A stretch of 64,000 nt of DNA, from contig NC_092797.1 in NCBI RefSeq assembly GCF_918797505.1, positions 47,900,157-47,964,156 of the forward strand, given 5' to 3'. Source of the stretch: Bemisia tabaci. Lineage: Eukaryota; Arthropoda; Insecta; Hemiptera; Aleyrodidae. The notes beneath the pieces were generated by a model. The model ran no database searches and had not been told where the DNA came from. It saw only the letters and a program-made list of their open reading frames with translations. The position numbers and the translations under genes were made by a program. This document shows positions 42,611 to 54,265 of the stretch, piece after piece. The stretch's first letter is position 1, and the number at the start of each line of letters is the position of its first letter.

Positions 42611-43342
42611 CACGAGTTACCGCTCAGTTCCTTGTGGTTTAATGTAAAATCCCGCTTTTCTATTTTCTCAAATGGAACTATATCCACTTTTACATTGTTT
42701 TTTACCCAGCTCGCCACGAGCACACTCCTTAAAAGAGACTTAGCAGCTGACTGAAATTTGATGAGTTTCGTGTTTCAATGGAAACTACAGAGTGGACTGA
42801 ACACGAGGATACCCTTGGATCATGTAATGAATAATTATTAAAGAAGATATGACAAAATGATCTAATCCGCTAGAATACAAGTGTTTAAATGGGAAGTTCC
42901 GCCAGATGACGTCACTAGGCGGTGCATTTTCTCACTTTTAAATCGATTTTCATACCATTTCCCATATCAATATAAAAAATTAAAAAAATCTGTGAGATCA
43001 GCTATTTGAGCACTTTCAGATGAAGCAATAAAAAATTTGCATGCAAATCCTCCATTCTTCTGGCACATAATCCCTTTTAGCATAAACGTGTCCGTTAGAG
43101 AACAAACGCCAGCGCCAATCACTGATGCGAGCGCACAAATACCGCAGCCATATCCGCAGCGAATATGGATCTCCCGAGCCTGACGCGAACAAGGAGGTCC
43201 GGTCGGGGCGAATTTAAAAACGGCGATTTTAACTCGTTCGGTCGATAAATATTAAGTCTTGGGCTTCGGCTCGTTCTCTATCGCTCGGCGGAGGTGCGTC
43301 AGATCGCGAGCGTGTCGGGTTCTGGAGGCTCGCCAAACTACC
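42611..43342. other. Unassigned stretch
   Basis: AT-rich, then GC-rich after 43100. No gene was recognised. Confidence 0.3.
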
Positions 43343-43523
43343 GCACGAGACATCGGCGTGGCGCGAATTGCGATGTATCGATCGTTTTGCCATTTAAACC
43401 TATAATAAAGAATCGATTACTAAGGTGTTCGCTGCAAACACCCTGTATATCGATCCTTTTCCATAGGTTTAAATGGCATGACAATCGATACATCGCAATT
43501 CACGCCACGCCACTGGCACGAGA
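43343..43523. mobile_element. hAT-type MITE family B (43351-43515), exact TSD
   Basis: CATCGGCGTGGCGCGAATTG to CACGCCACGCCACTG. GCACGAGA flanks it exactly at 43343-43350 and 43516-43523. Confidence 0.9.
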
Positions 43524-43720
43524 ACTCACAAGTCGCGGGAGGGGTACGAAATCCGTCGTGGGTCCTCCCGAGGGCCGCCGATTGATTTGCAAGGGAGGCA
43601 TGGGCGCCTTGACGTATAACTTAATTACCGCCTTGAAAGGATAACGATATCCTCACAAGATCCGGCGAGCGAGATCACCGAGCCCTGATCGCCCAAGTTT
43701 TGTTTGGACAGCTTCGAGCG

Positions 43721-43948
43721 CACTGGAAAAAAAAAACACATTGGATGTAGAGTCCAGACTCTTGAAAACATTGACAAGGAAAAGGACTCTTGATTCAATT
43801 AGATTTAAGCTTAAATCAAAAGGAAATCCGCACAAATTAAGAGGCTTGGTTCTTGGTTTAAGTTTATATCTGATTGGATCAAGAGTATTTTTTCTTGTCG
43901 ATGATTTTAAGAGTCTGGACTCTTGATCTAATGTGTTTTTTTCCGGTG
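43721..43948. mobile_element. Family D MITE, full copy
   Basis: CACTGGAAAAAAAAAACACA is mirrored by TGTGTTTTTTTCCGGTG. The arms share TAGAGTCCAGACTCTTGAAA and GGACTCTTGATTCAATTAGA. The flanks read CGAGCG and CGAGCA, so the exact TSD length is ambiguous. Confidence 0.75.
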
Positions 43949-44004
43949 CGAGCAAGTGCATTCCATTTCACATGACGTTCTCTAGCTATTTGGTAGTGCT
44001 GTCT

Positions 44005-44165
44005 AAGGCAAATAGTCAAATCAGGCATTTTGTAGAATGCCTAGGCAAATAGTCAAACATTTTTTCTTAAATTGAAATTTTGATTTTTTACTCTAATTTT
44101 TGACAGTAATTCGTTGCTCCCATAGGAAAAAATTCTCTGTAAAAATATGCAGCGTACAATAGTAT
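44005..44165. mobile_element. MITE family H, partial copy
   Basis: AAGGCAAATAGTCAAATCAG, then GGCATTTTGTAGAATGCC, then interior words inverted relative to 20200-20320. The other end is missing. Confidence 0.6.
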
Positions 44166-44574
44166 TTTCAACGATTTAATAATCCAGAGTGCGCTTTAAT
44201 TCAACACAAACAAATTAACATCAAAAGAAACGTATGTAGAAGCTCGGAGTACGGGGGAAGTTCCAGGTTTTGGAGGAATAAGTTTTTATATCAGCTAAAA
44301 CTTGTTCCGGGAACAAAATCCTCGAACTAAGTTCCGCGAACTGCGCTCGTGTGGACAAGGCCTAAGAACCAAACAACACACGAAGGAGCGCTCAGACAAC
44401 GAGAACACGTATTTGTGACGAGATCCGTGAGAAAATACCATATCTTCCGGAAGAATGTTCTGACCTTTTTTGAAAATGCACTTAGGGAAACTAATATCTG
44501 TGCAATTTGGCGCAACTTTGATCTTGAAAGCTCGAAAAGTGAAGAAGGGGTAAAGAGTGTCCACTTGTACCCTG
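44166..44574. other. Unassigned stretch
   Basis: Overlapping frames on both strands at 44295-44582 share no motif. No gene is called. Confidence 0.3.
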
Positions 44575-44820
44575 TCATTTAATTTTCTTGCTTTTACAGT
44601 ACCTTTTCCTTGATATTTCCTTACTTCCCGAAAATTCTTTTTTCCTTTTAAAAAATTTTCAAAAATCCTTGCTTTTTCCTTCTATTTTCATTGCCTTACG
44701 CGCATTTTTAACTGGCTTTAGATGTGGAGAGTAAAAAGATGGAGTGACAAAGGAAAAAACCAAAAAACACGAGGAATCGAACCGGGATTTTGATAAACGA
44801 ATTAAATTAGGGCATTGCAT
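44575..44820. repeat. Dispersed repeat I, copy 2
   Basis: It matches 19430-19660 in order, ending AAAAAACACGAGGAATCGAA. It is followed by CGTGCCTTTTGACGG and TCCGTACTTTTTCCGTACAG, which also occur near 20330. Confidence 0.55.
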
Positions 44821-45459
44821 ACCTCCGGAACTACATATTGGAGTTCATTTCGAAAATTTCGAAAATCCGTGCCTTTTGACGGAAAATACCTTATCCGTAC
44901 TTTCGTACTGAACTTCCAAAATCCGTGATTTTTCAGTGTATCCGTACTTTTTCCGTACAGTAGACACCCTGCGGTTATCAAAACCGCAGTTACGAGACAA
45001 AAACGTTTAAACGGTCGAAAAACATGGTTCAAGGGCATTTGAAAAGAGTTGGAAAAAATGATCTTCCGGAGTATTAGGTCTCTTTTCCATCAATTTTCAT
45101 ACATACATGTCAGCTCTCGATTATAATCTTATTTTAAGAGAAAATCTTCCTACATACTTAAATTGAAATACATTCATATTATTTTGGCAGAAACTTTAAT
45201 AGGATCAAAGGTTCTCGTTCATAATTTGTACTCAAAATAATTAATATTAGATGTTCACAAATTTTGTGTCCTTTTACCGAATGAATCATGGATCTCATTT
45301 TTAAACTGCAAAACGGTAGTTCAAAAATGAATCATTTCTGAAATTTTTAATCTTACAGTATTGAACCACGTTGATTCTCTAAAATTAGGTTTCGTTGTCG
45401 TTTCGGTGCGAACCATTATTTAAAAGAATCCCTCCATCTGTCCTATTAAATAAACCAAA

Positions 45460-45666
45460 ATGAGACACTCGCAAGATCGTAACAGATCGTCTGGCTCCGA
45501 GTTTAAAAAATATATTCGCCAATTATTACCATCGGTGGCAGACTATCAAACGATGTTTCGTGTTGTAACCCCAATTATGAATAATTCTGTGTCGGACACT
45601 TCTCCTGACATTAATTTGAGGCAGCGTTCCATGTCTCTCGTGCTGCCTGCTTTTTTTGAAGATTAA
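45460..45666 (+). CDS. Small candidate ORF, 68 codons
   Basis: ATG in a fair context (CAAAATGAG) opens MRHSQDRNRSSGSEFKKYIR, ending PAFFED and TAA. The composition is protein-like and not AT-driven, but there is no domain, no splice partner and no second copy. It may be chance. Confidence 0.25.
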   Translation: MRHSQDRNRSSGSEFKKYIRQLLPSVADYQTMFRVVTPIMNNSVSDTSPDINLRQRSMSLVLPAFFED

Positions 45667-46217
45667 ATTTGAGATTAATCATCAACTTGAATATAATTTT
45701 CATACACTCTTGGTATTATTTTCTAAGCTGTTTTCTAAAGTCTCGATGGGGTTAGCTGAACGAATCGAATTTGTTATCTTCTTTGGAGCGCGCGTGTTGA
45801 GACTAACCGCAACTACCGCACTCGAGGACGGGATATCAAGAAAGTTAATTCAGCAGATCATCGCTTCTTCGAGGGGAGCCCCTGTCTTTATGCTGAGGCA
45901 TGTACTGCCGTGCTAAGTAGAAACGCCATATAAGCATTCGAATTTTGCGAAATTTTCTCCGTGAAAATATAGATCGTGCAGGGGTATCATGATAATTTTT
46001 CTTTACAACTCGCAGACTTTTTAGAACACGTCACGAGTGGATCCTCAAAAAAATCGAAGGAAAAATATTCAATAATTTTCCTGAATATTTGTGATTTATA
46101 AAAGGTAATTCGGCAACGCTTGGTTGCTTATACGGCGTTCTTCCGAAGCACGGAAGTGAGAATCTTCGTAAGTTCATGTACCTTTTCCTCAGGAGACACT
46201 GAGGATATTTGAATATT
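45667..46217. other. Unassigned stretch
   Basis: No gene or repeat was recognised. Confidence 0.3.
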
Positions 46218-46909
46218 GAAAACTACAAAAACCCTCAAAAACATTTTTCGGGCAAAAAATCCGGTCTAGGAAATTGACGTGTCACTTCCTTTTAATCAAG
46301 TATAAGATAGGCAAAAACCTTCGATGAATTCCCAAGGTCCACTAAGACTAATAATCATCAAAAAGTTCCAAAAACTTACTCGAAAGGGAAAAAAAAATGA
46401 AAAATAAATCCATTGCCAAAAATAAATAAAAAACCGATTTTGAGATAATCCCTCGAATGAACTTGAAATCACAAAATCGGTCGAGGATGTCAACTGAAAA
46501 AATTTGGACCTCTGTCCATGGACGGAAGGAGAGGAGAGAAGAAGAGATGAATTCGTGCGGCTCTCATATGGAAAGGTACAAGCGAGTCACGCTTGTTGCG
46601 GAGCTCATACTTAAAGGGGGAAAAATTTCAGTTGACATCCTCGACCGATTTTGTGATTTCAAGTTCATTCGAGGGATTATCTCAAAATCGGTTTTCTATT
46701 TATTTTTGGCGAGGGATTTATTTTTCATTTTATTTTTTTCCTTTCGAGTAAGTTTTTGGAACTTTTTGTTGATTATTAGTCTTAGTGGACCTTGAGAATT
46801 CATCAAAGGTTTTTGCCTATCTTATACTTGATTAAAAGGAAGTGACATGTCAATTTCCTCGACCGGATTTTTTGCCCGAAAAATGTTTTTGAGGGTTTTT
46901 GTAGTTTTC
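46218..46909. repeat. Large foldback, arms about 280 bp
   Basis: The left arm 46218-46498 and right arm 46627-46909 are near-perfect reverse complements (outer ends GAAAACTACAAAAACCCTC and GAGGGTTTTTGTAGTTTTC) around a 125-bp loop. A third copy of the arm lies at 47740-47960. Confidence 0.85.
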
Positions 46910-46930
46910 TATCATAGACAGACAAGTTCA

Positions 46931-47242
46931 CCTTTAATGGCCTTTAATAGTATACAAACTACGATGAGGTCATTCACTCTTAAAAGTAGGGATTCACCTC
47001 GTGACACAGTGACTCACTTCCAAATAAAACCGAATAAGATCATTCGCTATCAGTTTCGTTCCGATGAAAGTGGCTCATAGTTGGTAGATACTGCTGAAAA
47101 AGCAGCACATCCCCAATTTAAATTATACAATTTTATCACCCAACTTGGCAACCCTGAAGTGGTTGTACCACCAGCCAAACGCCTCCCTGACCGAGTTACA
47201 AATGTATACATTGGTAGGTCATTGGTCATTGACCCTTCAAAA
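46931..47242 (+). pseudogene. Unrecognised open frame with one in-frame stop
   Basis: Starting beyond the foldback, the frame reads LMAFNSIQTTMRSFTLKSRD and NKIIRYQFRSDESGS, meets TAG at 47078, and continues in the same frame as LVDTAEKAAHPQFKLYNFIT and PPAKRLPDRVTNVYIGRS to a TGA at about 47240. The residues after the stop look as protein-like as those before. It lies between copies of the same repeat arm, which suggests it is the body of a larger element. No family was recognised. Confidence 0.4.
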
Positions 47243-47739
47243 TGATTGGTGTTGATGCTGACACAATGGCACACTGACCAAGTTCCACACTGGTGGGTCA
47301 TTGACCCTTGAAGACGATCGCTGTTGATCGCGGGAATTTCGCATTGTTAAAACAATGACATACTGACAAAGTTCCAAACTCATGTATAGAGAGGTCATTC
47401 ACTCATACAGTTTCTCACTGCTTGTAACATGCCGACCGCCATAAGGTGACCAAAAACAGGGCACGGCAGGGGTATTTCTAGCGGGATGATAATTGAAATT
47501 GAACGTACTTCTGCCAAACGAAACTATGTACATTAAGACAAGAGCCATGAATTTCATGAGAATACGTACATAACAAGGCTCAAGTCATAATGCACACAGT
47601 TCCAATTTATAGACAAAGAAGACAAACGGGCATTGTAGTTGAAGTTGAATTTCTACGGACGATTTGTTTTGGGCGGAAAATCCAGATTCAAGAGTAGAAA
47701 GAGCAATGCTATCAGTCGATCACATTTTACTTGCTACCG
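47243..47739. other. Unassigned, with short internal repeats
   Basis: GGTCATTGACCCTT recurs near 47227 and 47297, and GACAAAGTTCCA/GACCAAGTTCCA near 47275 and 47367. A fragment of a family A arm (ATAGACAAAGAAGACAAACG) is at 47611. Confidence 0.4.
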
Positions 47740-47960
47740 ATACATTCGAGTTCATTCGAGGGATTTATGTCAAAGTCGGTTTTTAATTTATTTTTGGCAA
47801 GGGATTTATTTTTCATTTTATTTTTTTCCTTTCGAGTAAGTTTTTGGAACTTTTTGATGATTATTAGTCTTAGTGGACCTTGGGAATTCATCGAAGGTTT
47901 TTGCCTATCTTATACTTGATTAAAAGGAAGTGACACGTCAATTTCCTCGACCGGATTTTT
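47740..47960. repeat. Third copy of the foldback arm
   Basis: It has the same sequence and orientation as the right arm of 46218-46909, from GAGTTCATTCGAGGGATTTA to GACCGGATTTTTTGCCCG. Confidence 0.85.
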
Positions 47961-47961
47961 T

Positions 47962-48017
47962 GCCCGAAAAATGTTTGTCGAGTGCAGTGCCCGAAAAATG
48001 TTTGTCGAGAGCAGTTT
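47962..48017. repeat. Short tandem duplication at the arm end
   Basis: GCCCGAAAAATGTTTGTCGA occurs twice, about 35 bp apart, extending the end of the arm copy. Confidence 0.7.
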
Positions 48018-48236
48018 CGATATCAGTATCGAATGCTATGTTTTCTCTCGAAATAAACCACGCCTTTATTACGTTGAATTTCTTTGTTGAAATTGGTAAG
48101 CGAGTGCTTTAGTCTCCTGACACCAGAATTGCGATCTCAAAATTTGAGAAAAATGATTAGTAGCTGAATAAATGGAACCAACTGATGCGATACATCGCAT
48201 GCCGTTCTGACACATATAGCGTCCATCGAATCACCT
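48018..48236. other. Unassigned spacer
   Basis: No gene or repeat was recognised. Confidence 0.3.
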
Positions 48237-48281
48237 TAAGAAACATGTATCAGATTGCTTAAATTCGTACCTTGTCTAGTA
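48237..48281. repeat. Empty-site counterpart of the 57575-59021 insertion
   Basis: TTAAGAAACATGTATCAGATTG runs unbroken here, while at 57562-59030 the same sequence is split at TA by a 1447-bp element. AAATTCGTACCTTGTCTAGT follows, as at 59035. It is a fragment of the terminus of the foldback family at 57068-59056. Confidence 0.85.
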
Positions 48282-48660
48282 GTCGATTGAAACGTCCGTG
48301 GCGCGGAGGCCGAGCGATTCGCGACCGATTCGGCGAGAATCCGCACCGCTGGCGATGGAGCCGAATCCGGAGCGGTAGCGCAGAGGGGTCGTTTCCCGCG
48401 ATCCATCATCGAGGTCTGGCCGGTGCCATATTCGCCACTGCGGGCTCGGCGGCCACCCACGGGAACCACCGTCGCGACTGCTTCCGCGTGTACCCGCCAA
48501 CACTTGCGGCCTAATGATCCGCCCCGTCAACGGATCCAGACGAGAATCGCCTGCGAACAGACAGAAACAGAGCAGCAACTCTGTCTGCCACAGTTGACAG
48601 GCCCGCTTTATCAACTTGTCTGCGCGGGTCGATCATTTTCCTCCTGCTACCGTACTTTCG
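48282..48660. other. GC-rich island, no recognised gene
   Basis: Frames are open on both strands (about 80-110 codons) but no domain is seen. A GGTAGCGCAGAGG word resembles a tRNA box A without any box B. Confidence 0.3.
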
Positions 48661-49021
48661 ATGCCGATACATGATGGGGTTTTATTGGTGGGTTGCCTCC
48701 ACAGTCAGAGAGAGGAACCAAAATCTTGTGTTAATATAGGAAGTAAATGGAAAAAAAGAAAAAAAAAGAAAAAAAAAGAAGGGAAAAAACACTGAGAAGA
48801 GGCCCGAACTGTATGAAACATGGTGGAGAAATGGAGTTAGAAGAGAGAAAATTGGACGTATTTTTATCAAACAGAACCGTGAGCAGGTGAAGGATATGGG
48901 GTGTGCTCTAGAAATCTGCATAAGAGTCAATGTAAAGCTGGGCGTGATTCCTTTTGAAGAATTGGAAAAGCGAGACATTGCATTCTATCAAAAAGACCTA
49001 TGTGCCAACTGAATGTGGGAT

Positions 49022-49178
49022 TCATGAGCCGCGAGCGTTGTGGACAGGGCTCATGAGCTAAAGCGCCCCGACGACGATCTCCCCCTCGCGCCTCGGCTCC
49101 ATCATTGCCGCTGACGTCACTGGCGCTTTATTATTCTCATTCATTCTTACGGCCAGAGAACTAGCGAGCACACCCCAT
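49022..49178. repeat. Dispersed repeat J, copy 2 (inverted)
   Basis: GTGGACAGGGCTCATGAGCT, CGTCACTGGCGCTTTATTAT and CATTCATTCTTACGGCC match 42440-42610 in reverse complement. Confidence 0.6.
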
Positions 49179-49367
49179 ATTTCTCACCTGCACGTAGGTC
49201 TGTTTGATAGAAATACGTCCAATTTTGACTCTAATAATAATTTTTGGAACTTCTTGGCTTTGCTTTCCCCGCGAAATGGTGTGGACCCAGCACCATTTCT
49301 CCACCTTATTATATAAGAAGTAATATACGAAGTAACACAAGCTGTTGGATCATTGTCCTTGTATTAA
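49179..49367. repeat. Short repeat shared with 34384-34450
   Basis: GGAACTTCTTGGCTTTGCTT and GTGTGGACCCAGCACCATTT are related to 34394-34440. Confidence 0.45.
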
Positions 49368-49687
49368 GTTTTCCCTGTGTCAAATTGACCAAAGCTTTTG
49401 GTGGAGGTGACCAAATCTGTGTGATGTAAATCTGCAACCTCGTTAAATATTAGTCGCCAGGCTCCACGACCGGACCTAGATCGCATCGGTGAGAATCCAA
49501 TGCGCTAGCAACTCGCAAGTTCCGTCTTCTGAGTATGGGGAGGAAAACAAGAGTACATAAGTCCGGCAGGACACTCTCGTCGTCATCCGATGTCTGAGAG
49601 TAGCCTGCGCTTTGGGTCGAATTCACACAGAACAGTGTTAAGCAAACCAAGTGGTTTGGGGGTTGATTTAACACCAAACAAAATAAC
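49368..49687 (-). mobile_element. Inverted-repeat element with tRNA-like boxes, copy 2
   Basis: It is homologous to 27695-28038 over its length. The box A-like word (TTGCTAGCGCATTGG, minus strand, 49495-49509) is kept. The box B position (49468-49478) is degenerate. Confidence 0.55.
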
Positions 49688-50921
49688 ACAAAATGACGTC
49701 GGAAACAGAAAATTTTTCTGTGTGATTTCGCTCCCGATCCCGTCTCAATGGCTCAGTTGCGCCGTCAATCATAATCCAATTGAAAGAGGAAATATTCCTG
49801 CATACCTATAGACGGTAAGACTACCAGACGGCGTGCCTCTTTATCGGTGTATAAAAATCTCCGCTCTCATTTCATTTTTCTTTTGAAAAAGAACAAATCA
49901 AAATCATGTCTTGAAGTTTTCACGGAATTTTCTTCGAACAGAGAAGAAAATCACGGAGGTTTTCCAGAATGGACATTGAGTACAGTTTTCCATTTCCAAA
50001 ACAGAGCGTAATAGGCAGTCTGGAACGTCGCAAACCGGTCTGATGATTTCACCGTCGCTAAATTGTGAGCAAAATTATGTGTATCATACCGGCATACAAA
50101 ATTACGAAATTACGCACTCTTAATGACACTAAACATGACTACATGAGCCAAATCTTGAGAGATTCTTCGTACGTATGGCTGTCGTTTCAATCATTCATTG
50201 ACTTGAGGTATAAAATAATCTTGAGGCTGCTTCGAATGTATTTTCAACATATAATCGTGACTGATGAGGCGACGTACAATGGACCAAGTTATTTGGGCAA
50301 ATTTGGTGTTTTTACGACTGTTGTCCCCTCCAAATGTAGGCAAAAAATTTCTGAAGTACGAGTCAGATCAAATCCGATGTATTTTGAGCCGCTAAGTTTG
50401 AAAATGACCTTCATTTATCCCTATCACCTCTCAGTTTTCCGGAAAAGCGACTTTTCCCGGGAAACGGCCATTTTTCGGGTAAAATCGACTTTTCTGAAAA
50501 ATTGGAGGGTGATGGAGAAAAACGAAGGTAATTTTCGGATTCAGCGCCTCAAAATACAGAGGGGTCACCTTATTTCGTACGGGAGACATTTTTCCGAACT
50601 TTTGTTGAACAGTGTGATTAAGTTATCGATCGGTCTTGCTGTGCTTGCATGTTCGGTGTCGGACGCGGTGCGACTTCGCCGTGTACCACGTACGCGACTC
50701 CTGTCCTCCGTGATCCAAGCACTCGCGTTCAACAAGTTATGAAATTTATGAATAGCGAAATTTACGATGCAGCGTAGAGTCATCCTATAAATAAATACAT
50801 GAATCAAGTCGGTAATCCTTATTGTCAGCCGCGGCCGGCTATTAGCGAAAAGCCGATCCCTCGGCCTTATTTTTCGCGTCGGACTTTTTTCCGCGCCGCG
50901 GAGGCTCACGCCGGGACGCAC
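49688..50921. other. Unassigned, with a long but unsupported frame
   Basis: An open frame at 50065-50742 (225 codons) has no domain, and part of it (50450-50590) is a dispersed repeat that also occurs, out of any shared frame, at 52360-52500. I do not call it a gene. Confidence 0.35.
50450..50590. repeat. Dispersed repeat K, copy 1
   Basis: GGGTAAAATCGACTTTTCTG, AAAACGAAGGTAATTTTCGG, CAGCGCCTCAAAATACA and TTCGTACGGGAGACATTT recur in order at 52360-52500. Confidence 0.7.
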
Positions 50922-51101
50922 TTGCTTACCAGTGGCGTGGCGTGAATAATCGATTATCGATATCTCGCCATTTGAAGCTATGGTAAAGAATCGATTACTA
51001 AGGTGTCCGCTGCGAACACCCTGATAATCGATCTTTTTTCATAGGTTTAAATGGCATAGCAATCGATATATCGCAATTCACGCCACGCCACTGTTGCTTA
51101 C
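50922..51101. mobile_element. hAT-type MITE family B (50930-51093), exact TSD
   Basis: CAGTGGCGTGGCGTGAATAA to ACGCCACGCCACTG, flanked exactly by TTGCTTAC at 50922-50929 and 51094-51101. Confidence 0.92.
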
Positions 51102-52359
51102 TGCTCTCCTCCATTGTCCGGTGACGAACGTGCGCGTTTTCTTCATATCTCACACCGAGCGGTTCCACGGAAGGTTCCGTTTTCGGCAAGAGAGCAGTAT
51201 CTTCGCCCGAGCTTGAGCTGTGGTTAGGATGTGTTCATATGGGCTCGGGGTTTCTCGCGGGCGCGGAGTTACTGCTGTCTTCCGTAACATCGCAGACTGG
51301 AATAGGCAATCGGGAAAGAAGATGGGGGAAAAAAAGTTGCGCGAGAGGGGGTGGGAGGGGATGCAACTTTGCGCATGTTACGTGTATGACAACATGACAA
51401 TTCCAAAATGAGACTGGTATTTATTGATGCCGTGTCCAAGCGACACCGGTCGCTTTTGTCAGCCGCGCCATACGTGGCCGGCCGGGTTAGGCTTGCCACA
51501 TCGCGAGGAAACTTTTGGATCCGTAGAAAACGTTAGATTTAGTTTTAATTTTTCAAGTTTTATACAAGATTTGCCGTTTTCGACAATACCATTTTCATAA
51601 AAAGTCGAGTGGTCTTCGATTTTATCGACAGATATCTGTGCACAATAGCGGCACATTATTCTGCCGTGCAACGCAAAACGCCGTATACGCCATTTTACAA
51701 TTTTTGGAAACAAAGTATCGTAGTGGAAAATCTTGTGTACCTTGGGACAGTGTTATAACAGAATTATTTTGCAAATACTATCGAGAACTTAACCAGAGAT
51801 TTTGAGGTGCATGGGTGAAACAGTTTTCATTGTATAAAGTGTTTAGTTCCAAAAAACGAGGGAAAATCTGGATGGAGTTACGGTGTTCTTGCTCAGCACA
51901 GCAGTATTATGTAGTTCTCTCTAAAAGTATGTGAAAGTGTCATGTTCAAGCATTACATCTAAGTATTATGAAGTTCTCATATTCGGAGAAAAGCAAAATG
52001 TGGCACAGCTCATACACACACCAAAAAAAAGAAAAAAAAAAGAAACCACAGCCCAAAGCAGAAGTGTTGAGAGGGGTTAACGATAACGTGCCATCCCACA
52101 TGCCAAAAAAGTATTAATAAAAATTGCTAATAAATGCAACACGTATGTTTTAGAATGTTTCTTACATAACGAGGGTTCTCCTCCTCAAAATCACACCAAT
52201 CCCACCCTGGACGTATTGGCGAGGTGCGACACTTCCAATCCGCGAAATATAAATCTAGTTCTTTGGATGACCATTCCTTTGGCTATCATTTATCCCCTGG
52301 TTGCTGCTTCGAACGCTCGCAGTTCATCAGCAGTTAGGAAAATTCTGGGGTTGGGACAG
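51102..52359. other. Unassigned, one weak minus-strand frame
   Basis: The minus-strand frame 51459-51713 includes MCRYCAQISVDKIEDH, a Cys-x2-Cys...His pattern that could be half of a zinc finger, but the rest has no motif. No gene is called. The remainder is AT-rich. Confidence 0.3.
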
Positions 52360-52500
52360 GTCCATTTTTTTCCCGGGTAAAATCGGCTTTTCCGGAAAAT
52401 TGGAGGTTGACGGAAAAAAAACGAAGGTCATTTTCGAAATCAGCGCCTCAAAATACATAAGGATCCCCTGTTCCGTACGGGAGACATTTATGTCATTTTT
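52360..52500. repeat. Dispersed repeat K, copy 2
   Basis: It matches 50450-50590 in order and orientation. Confidence 0.7.
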
Positions 52501-52559
52501 TGTTGTTAAAAATTCGGAAGAGGTTCGGTACTCGGGCTCCTTTTTAGACCCATCAACGG

Positions 52560-52935
52560 TACTCCCTACGCAGTTCGGTACTCGGGCTCCTTAATTTAAA
52601 CTTATTTAGAAGAACATACGATGCCCGTAATCAATCAAAAACACATTTTGAATGAAATTTACTTTGCCGAGATGGTTTCCGGAGTTCACGTAAAGTGGGG
52701 CTATTTTCACATACGCTTTATTCTCAGCGTAATTTTTCAATTTCCGTTTCCGGTCGCATTGAAAAACACCGGTTATTTCGCGCACTCTGGTGCCACAATT
52801 TTCACATTGCACACAAAGTGGGGCTATTTTCACATACGCTTTTTTCTTAGCGTAATTTTTCAATTTCCGTTTCCGGTTGCATTGAAAAACACCGGTCATT
52901 TTGATTGTGATTTCGACGTGCGATTTTTCTTCCCG
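52560..52935 (-). CDS. Repeated Cys-rich basic peptide, candidate exon or relic
   Basis: On the minus strand a 123-bp direct repeat, exactly 41 codons, keeps one frame. Each unit reads TGVFQC(N/D)RKRKLKNYA then KAYVKIAPL, and the spacer reads CVQCENCGTRVREI, giving a C-x2-C-x2-C pattern like a zinc ribbon. A methionine lies at 52897-52899. The plus strand is also open because 123 is a multiple of three. In-frame duplication and charge make the minus strand more likely. No family was recognised and no splice site is certain. Confidence 0.35.
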
Positions 52936-53089
52936 AGTTTTGATTGTGAAATTGTATTTTTAATTTTTATTATAATTTGCAAAAATGGCTCCGCACATGA
53001 GTTTAGTGAAATTAGCAAAAGAATTTGCAACACATGTTCAATTGCGAGAATTTTTAAAAAAAATTATGGACGTTGGATTTACTAATAGA

Positions 53090-54000
53090 ATAATTTTACT
53101 TAGTCGAGTGAATTGTTATTTCCTCCATCATCTGTTGCTTCTAGGGTGTTTCTAATTTCTCAGCGGTCGATGCAATCGTAAAAGCAACGTAAATTTTAAG
53201 TTCTACTCAGGGTATCAGGAATTTCAGATAAGAAATTGTGGACGTTGGATTTACTATTAGGATAATTTTGCCGTGTCAGTCGAGTCAATTATGTTACTTT
53301 TTCCATCTTCCATCATGCAAAGGGTACTTAATTTTACCTAAGGGGCGATGCGATCATAAGCGCACTGTAAGTAATAATTGGCATACAGCCGACCCGAAAG
53401 CGAGTCCTGACACATAAAACAAAAAGGAATAAAACAAAAAACTTAAATCTGGAAAAATGAACGCACCAATCTTCGCATGGCACGATTCTTTTGGGTATTA
53501 AACGAGTTTTAATAATTCCGACAAGCGTATTTTCCAGTTATCAAATTTTGATCGAACAAGAAGGCCTCAACCTCAACCTTCCGTTATTTCACGCATAACT
53601 GGTGATACACTAATTGCTGAAATTGTATTATAGAAACGAAATAAATTGATAGTTTCCAGTTGATTTCCTATCAACGTACCACAATGAGCGTATAGTAGAA
53701 CAAGATGAAGCAGTATAAAATCGTAAAATTTAAAGGCAGGGAGGAGGGGGCGACATCACACCTCTTAATTGGCTCGATAAAAGTGAAGCCACAGTCAGGT
53801 GGCCGCCAAAAACGTATTCCTTTGAAAAAGTGACAACATATGAAAAAAGCAAACCCCAAAGAGAAACATGTTGTATCCTCTGTGCTAAGAAGCATGAAGT
53901 CACTCTTAGACTTCGGCATTCTTCGAACTGTCAGACTTTCAAATCGGCGTTTTTCCTGGCGAAAAACTCCCTTGTGTCTGCGCCTCCACTGTGAAAATCA
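53090..54000. other. Unassigned stretch
   Basis: AT-rich. Two short segments (GGACGTTGGATTTACTA at 53065 and 53230, each followed by GAATAATTTT/GATAATTTT) are repeats. Frames at 53671-53980 are open in several phases, and none has a motif. Confidence 0.3.
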
Positions 54001-54265
54001 GCGGACTGATAATTGAAATTGATAGAAAAACTGATGGCCAAAGTAAACATAAGATCGCTTTAAAACGATCCTACTGGTCGAAAAGAGTGGTTCCTGTGGA
54101 CTAAGGGAAAAAAGGATGGACTAATTTTAGGGTCTCTCGTGGGTTGCCGTTATTTTGTCCATTAACGATACCTCCTTTGTCCATTAACGATACCTCCTTT
54201 GTCCATTAAAACCACCCGCTTCAAACCAATAGGATCCCTTTTGTCAATTTCAATGATTGATTCGC
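54001..54265. mobile_element. Family A foldback MITE
   Basis: GCGGACTGATAATTGAAATT to TCAATTTCAATGATTGATTC. The centre has GGGTCTCTCGTGGGTTGCCG and a small duplication (GTCCATTAACGATACCTCCT twice). Confidence 0.75.

Noticed and set aside
48360..48440. Possible tRNA gene (GGTAGCGCAGAGG)
   Set aside because: There is no box B and no acceptor or T-arm pairing.
50065..50742. 225-codon plus-strand open frame
   Set aside because: It has no domain, its residues are biased, and it overlaps a dispersed non-coding repeat that recurs at 52360.
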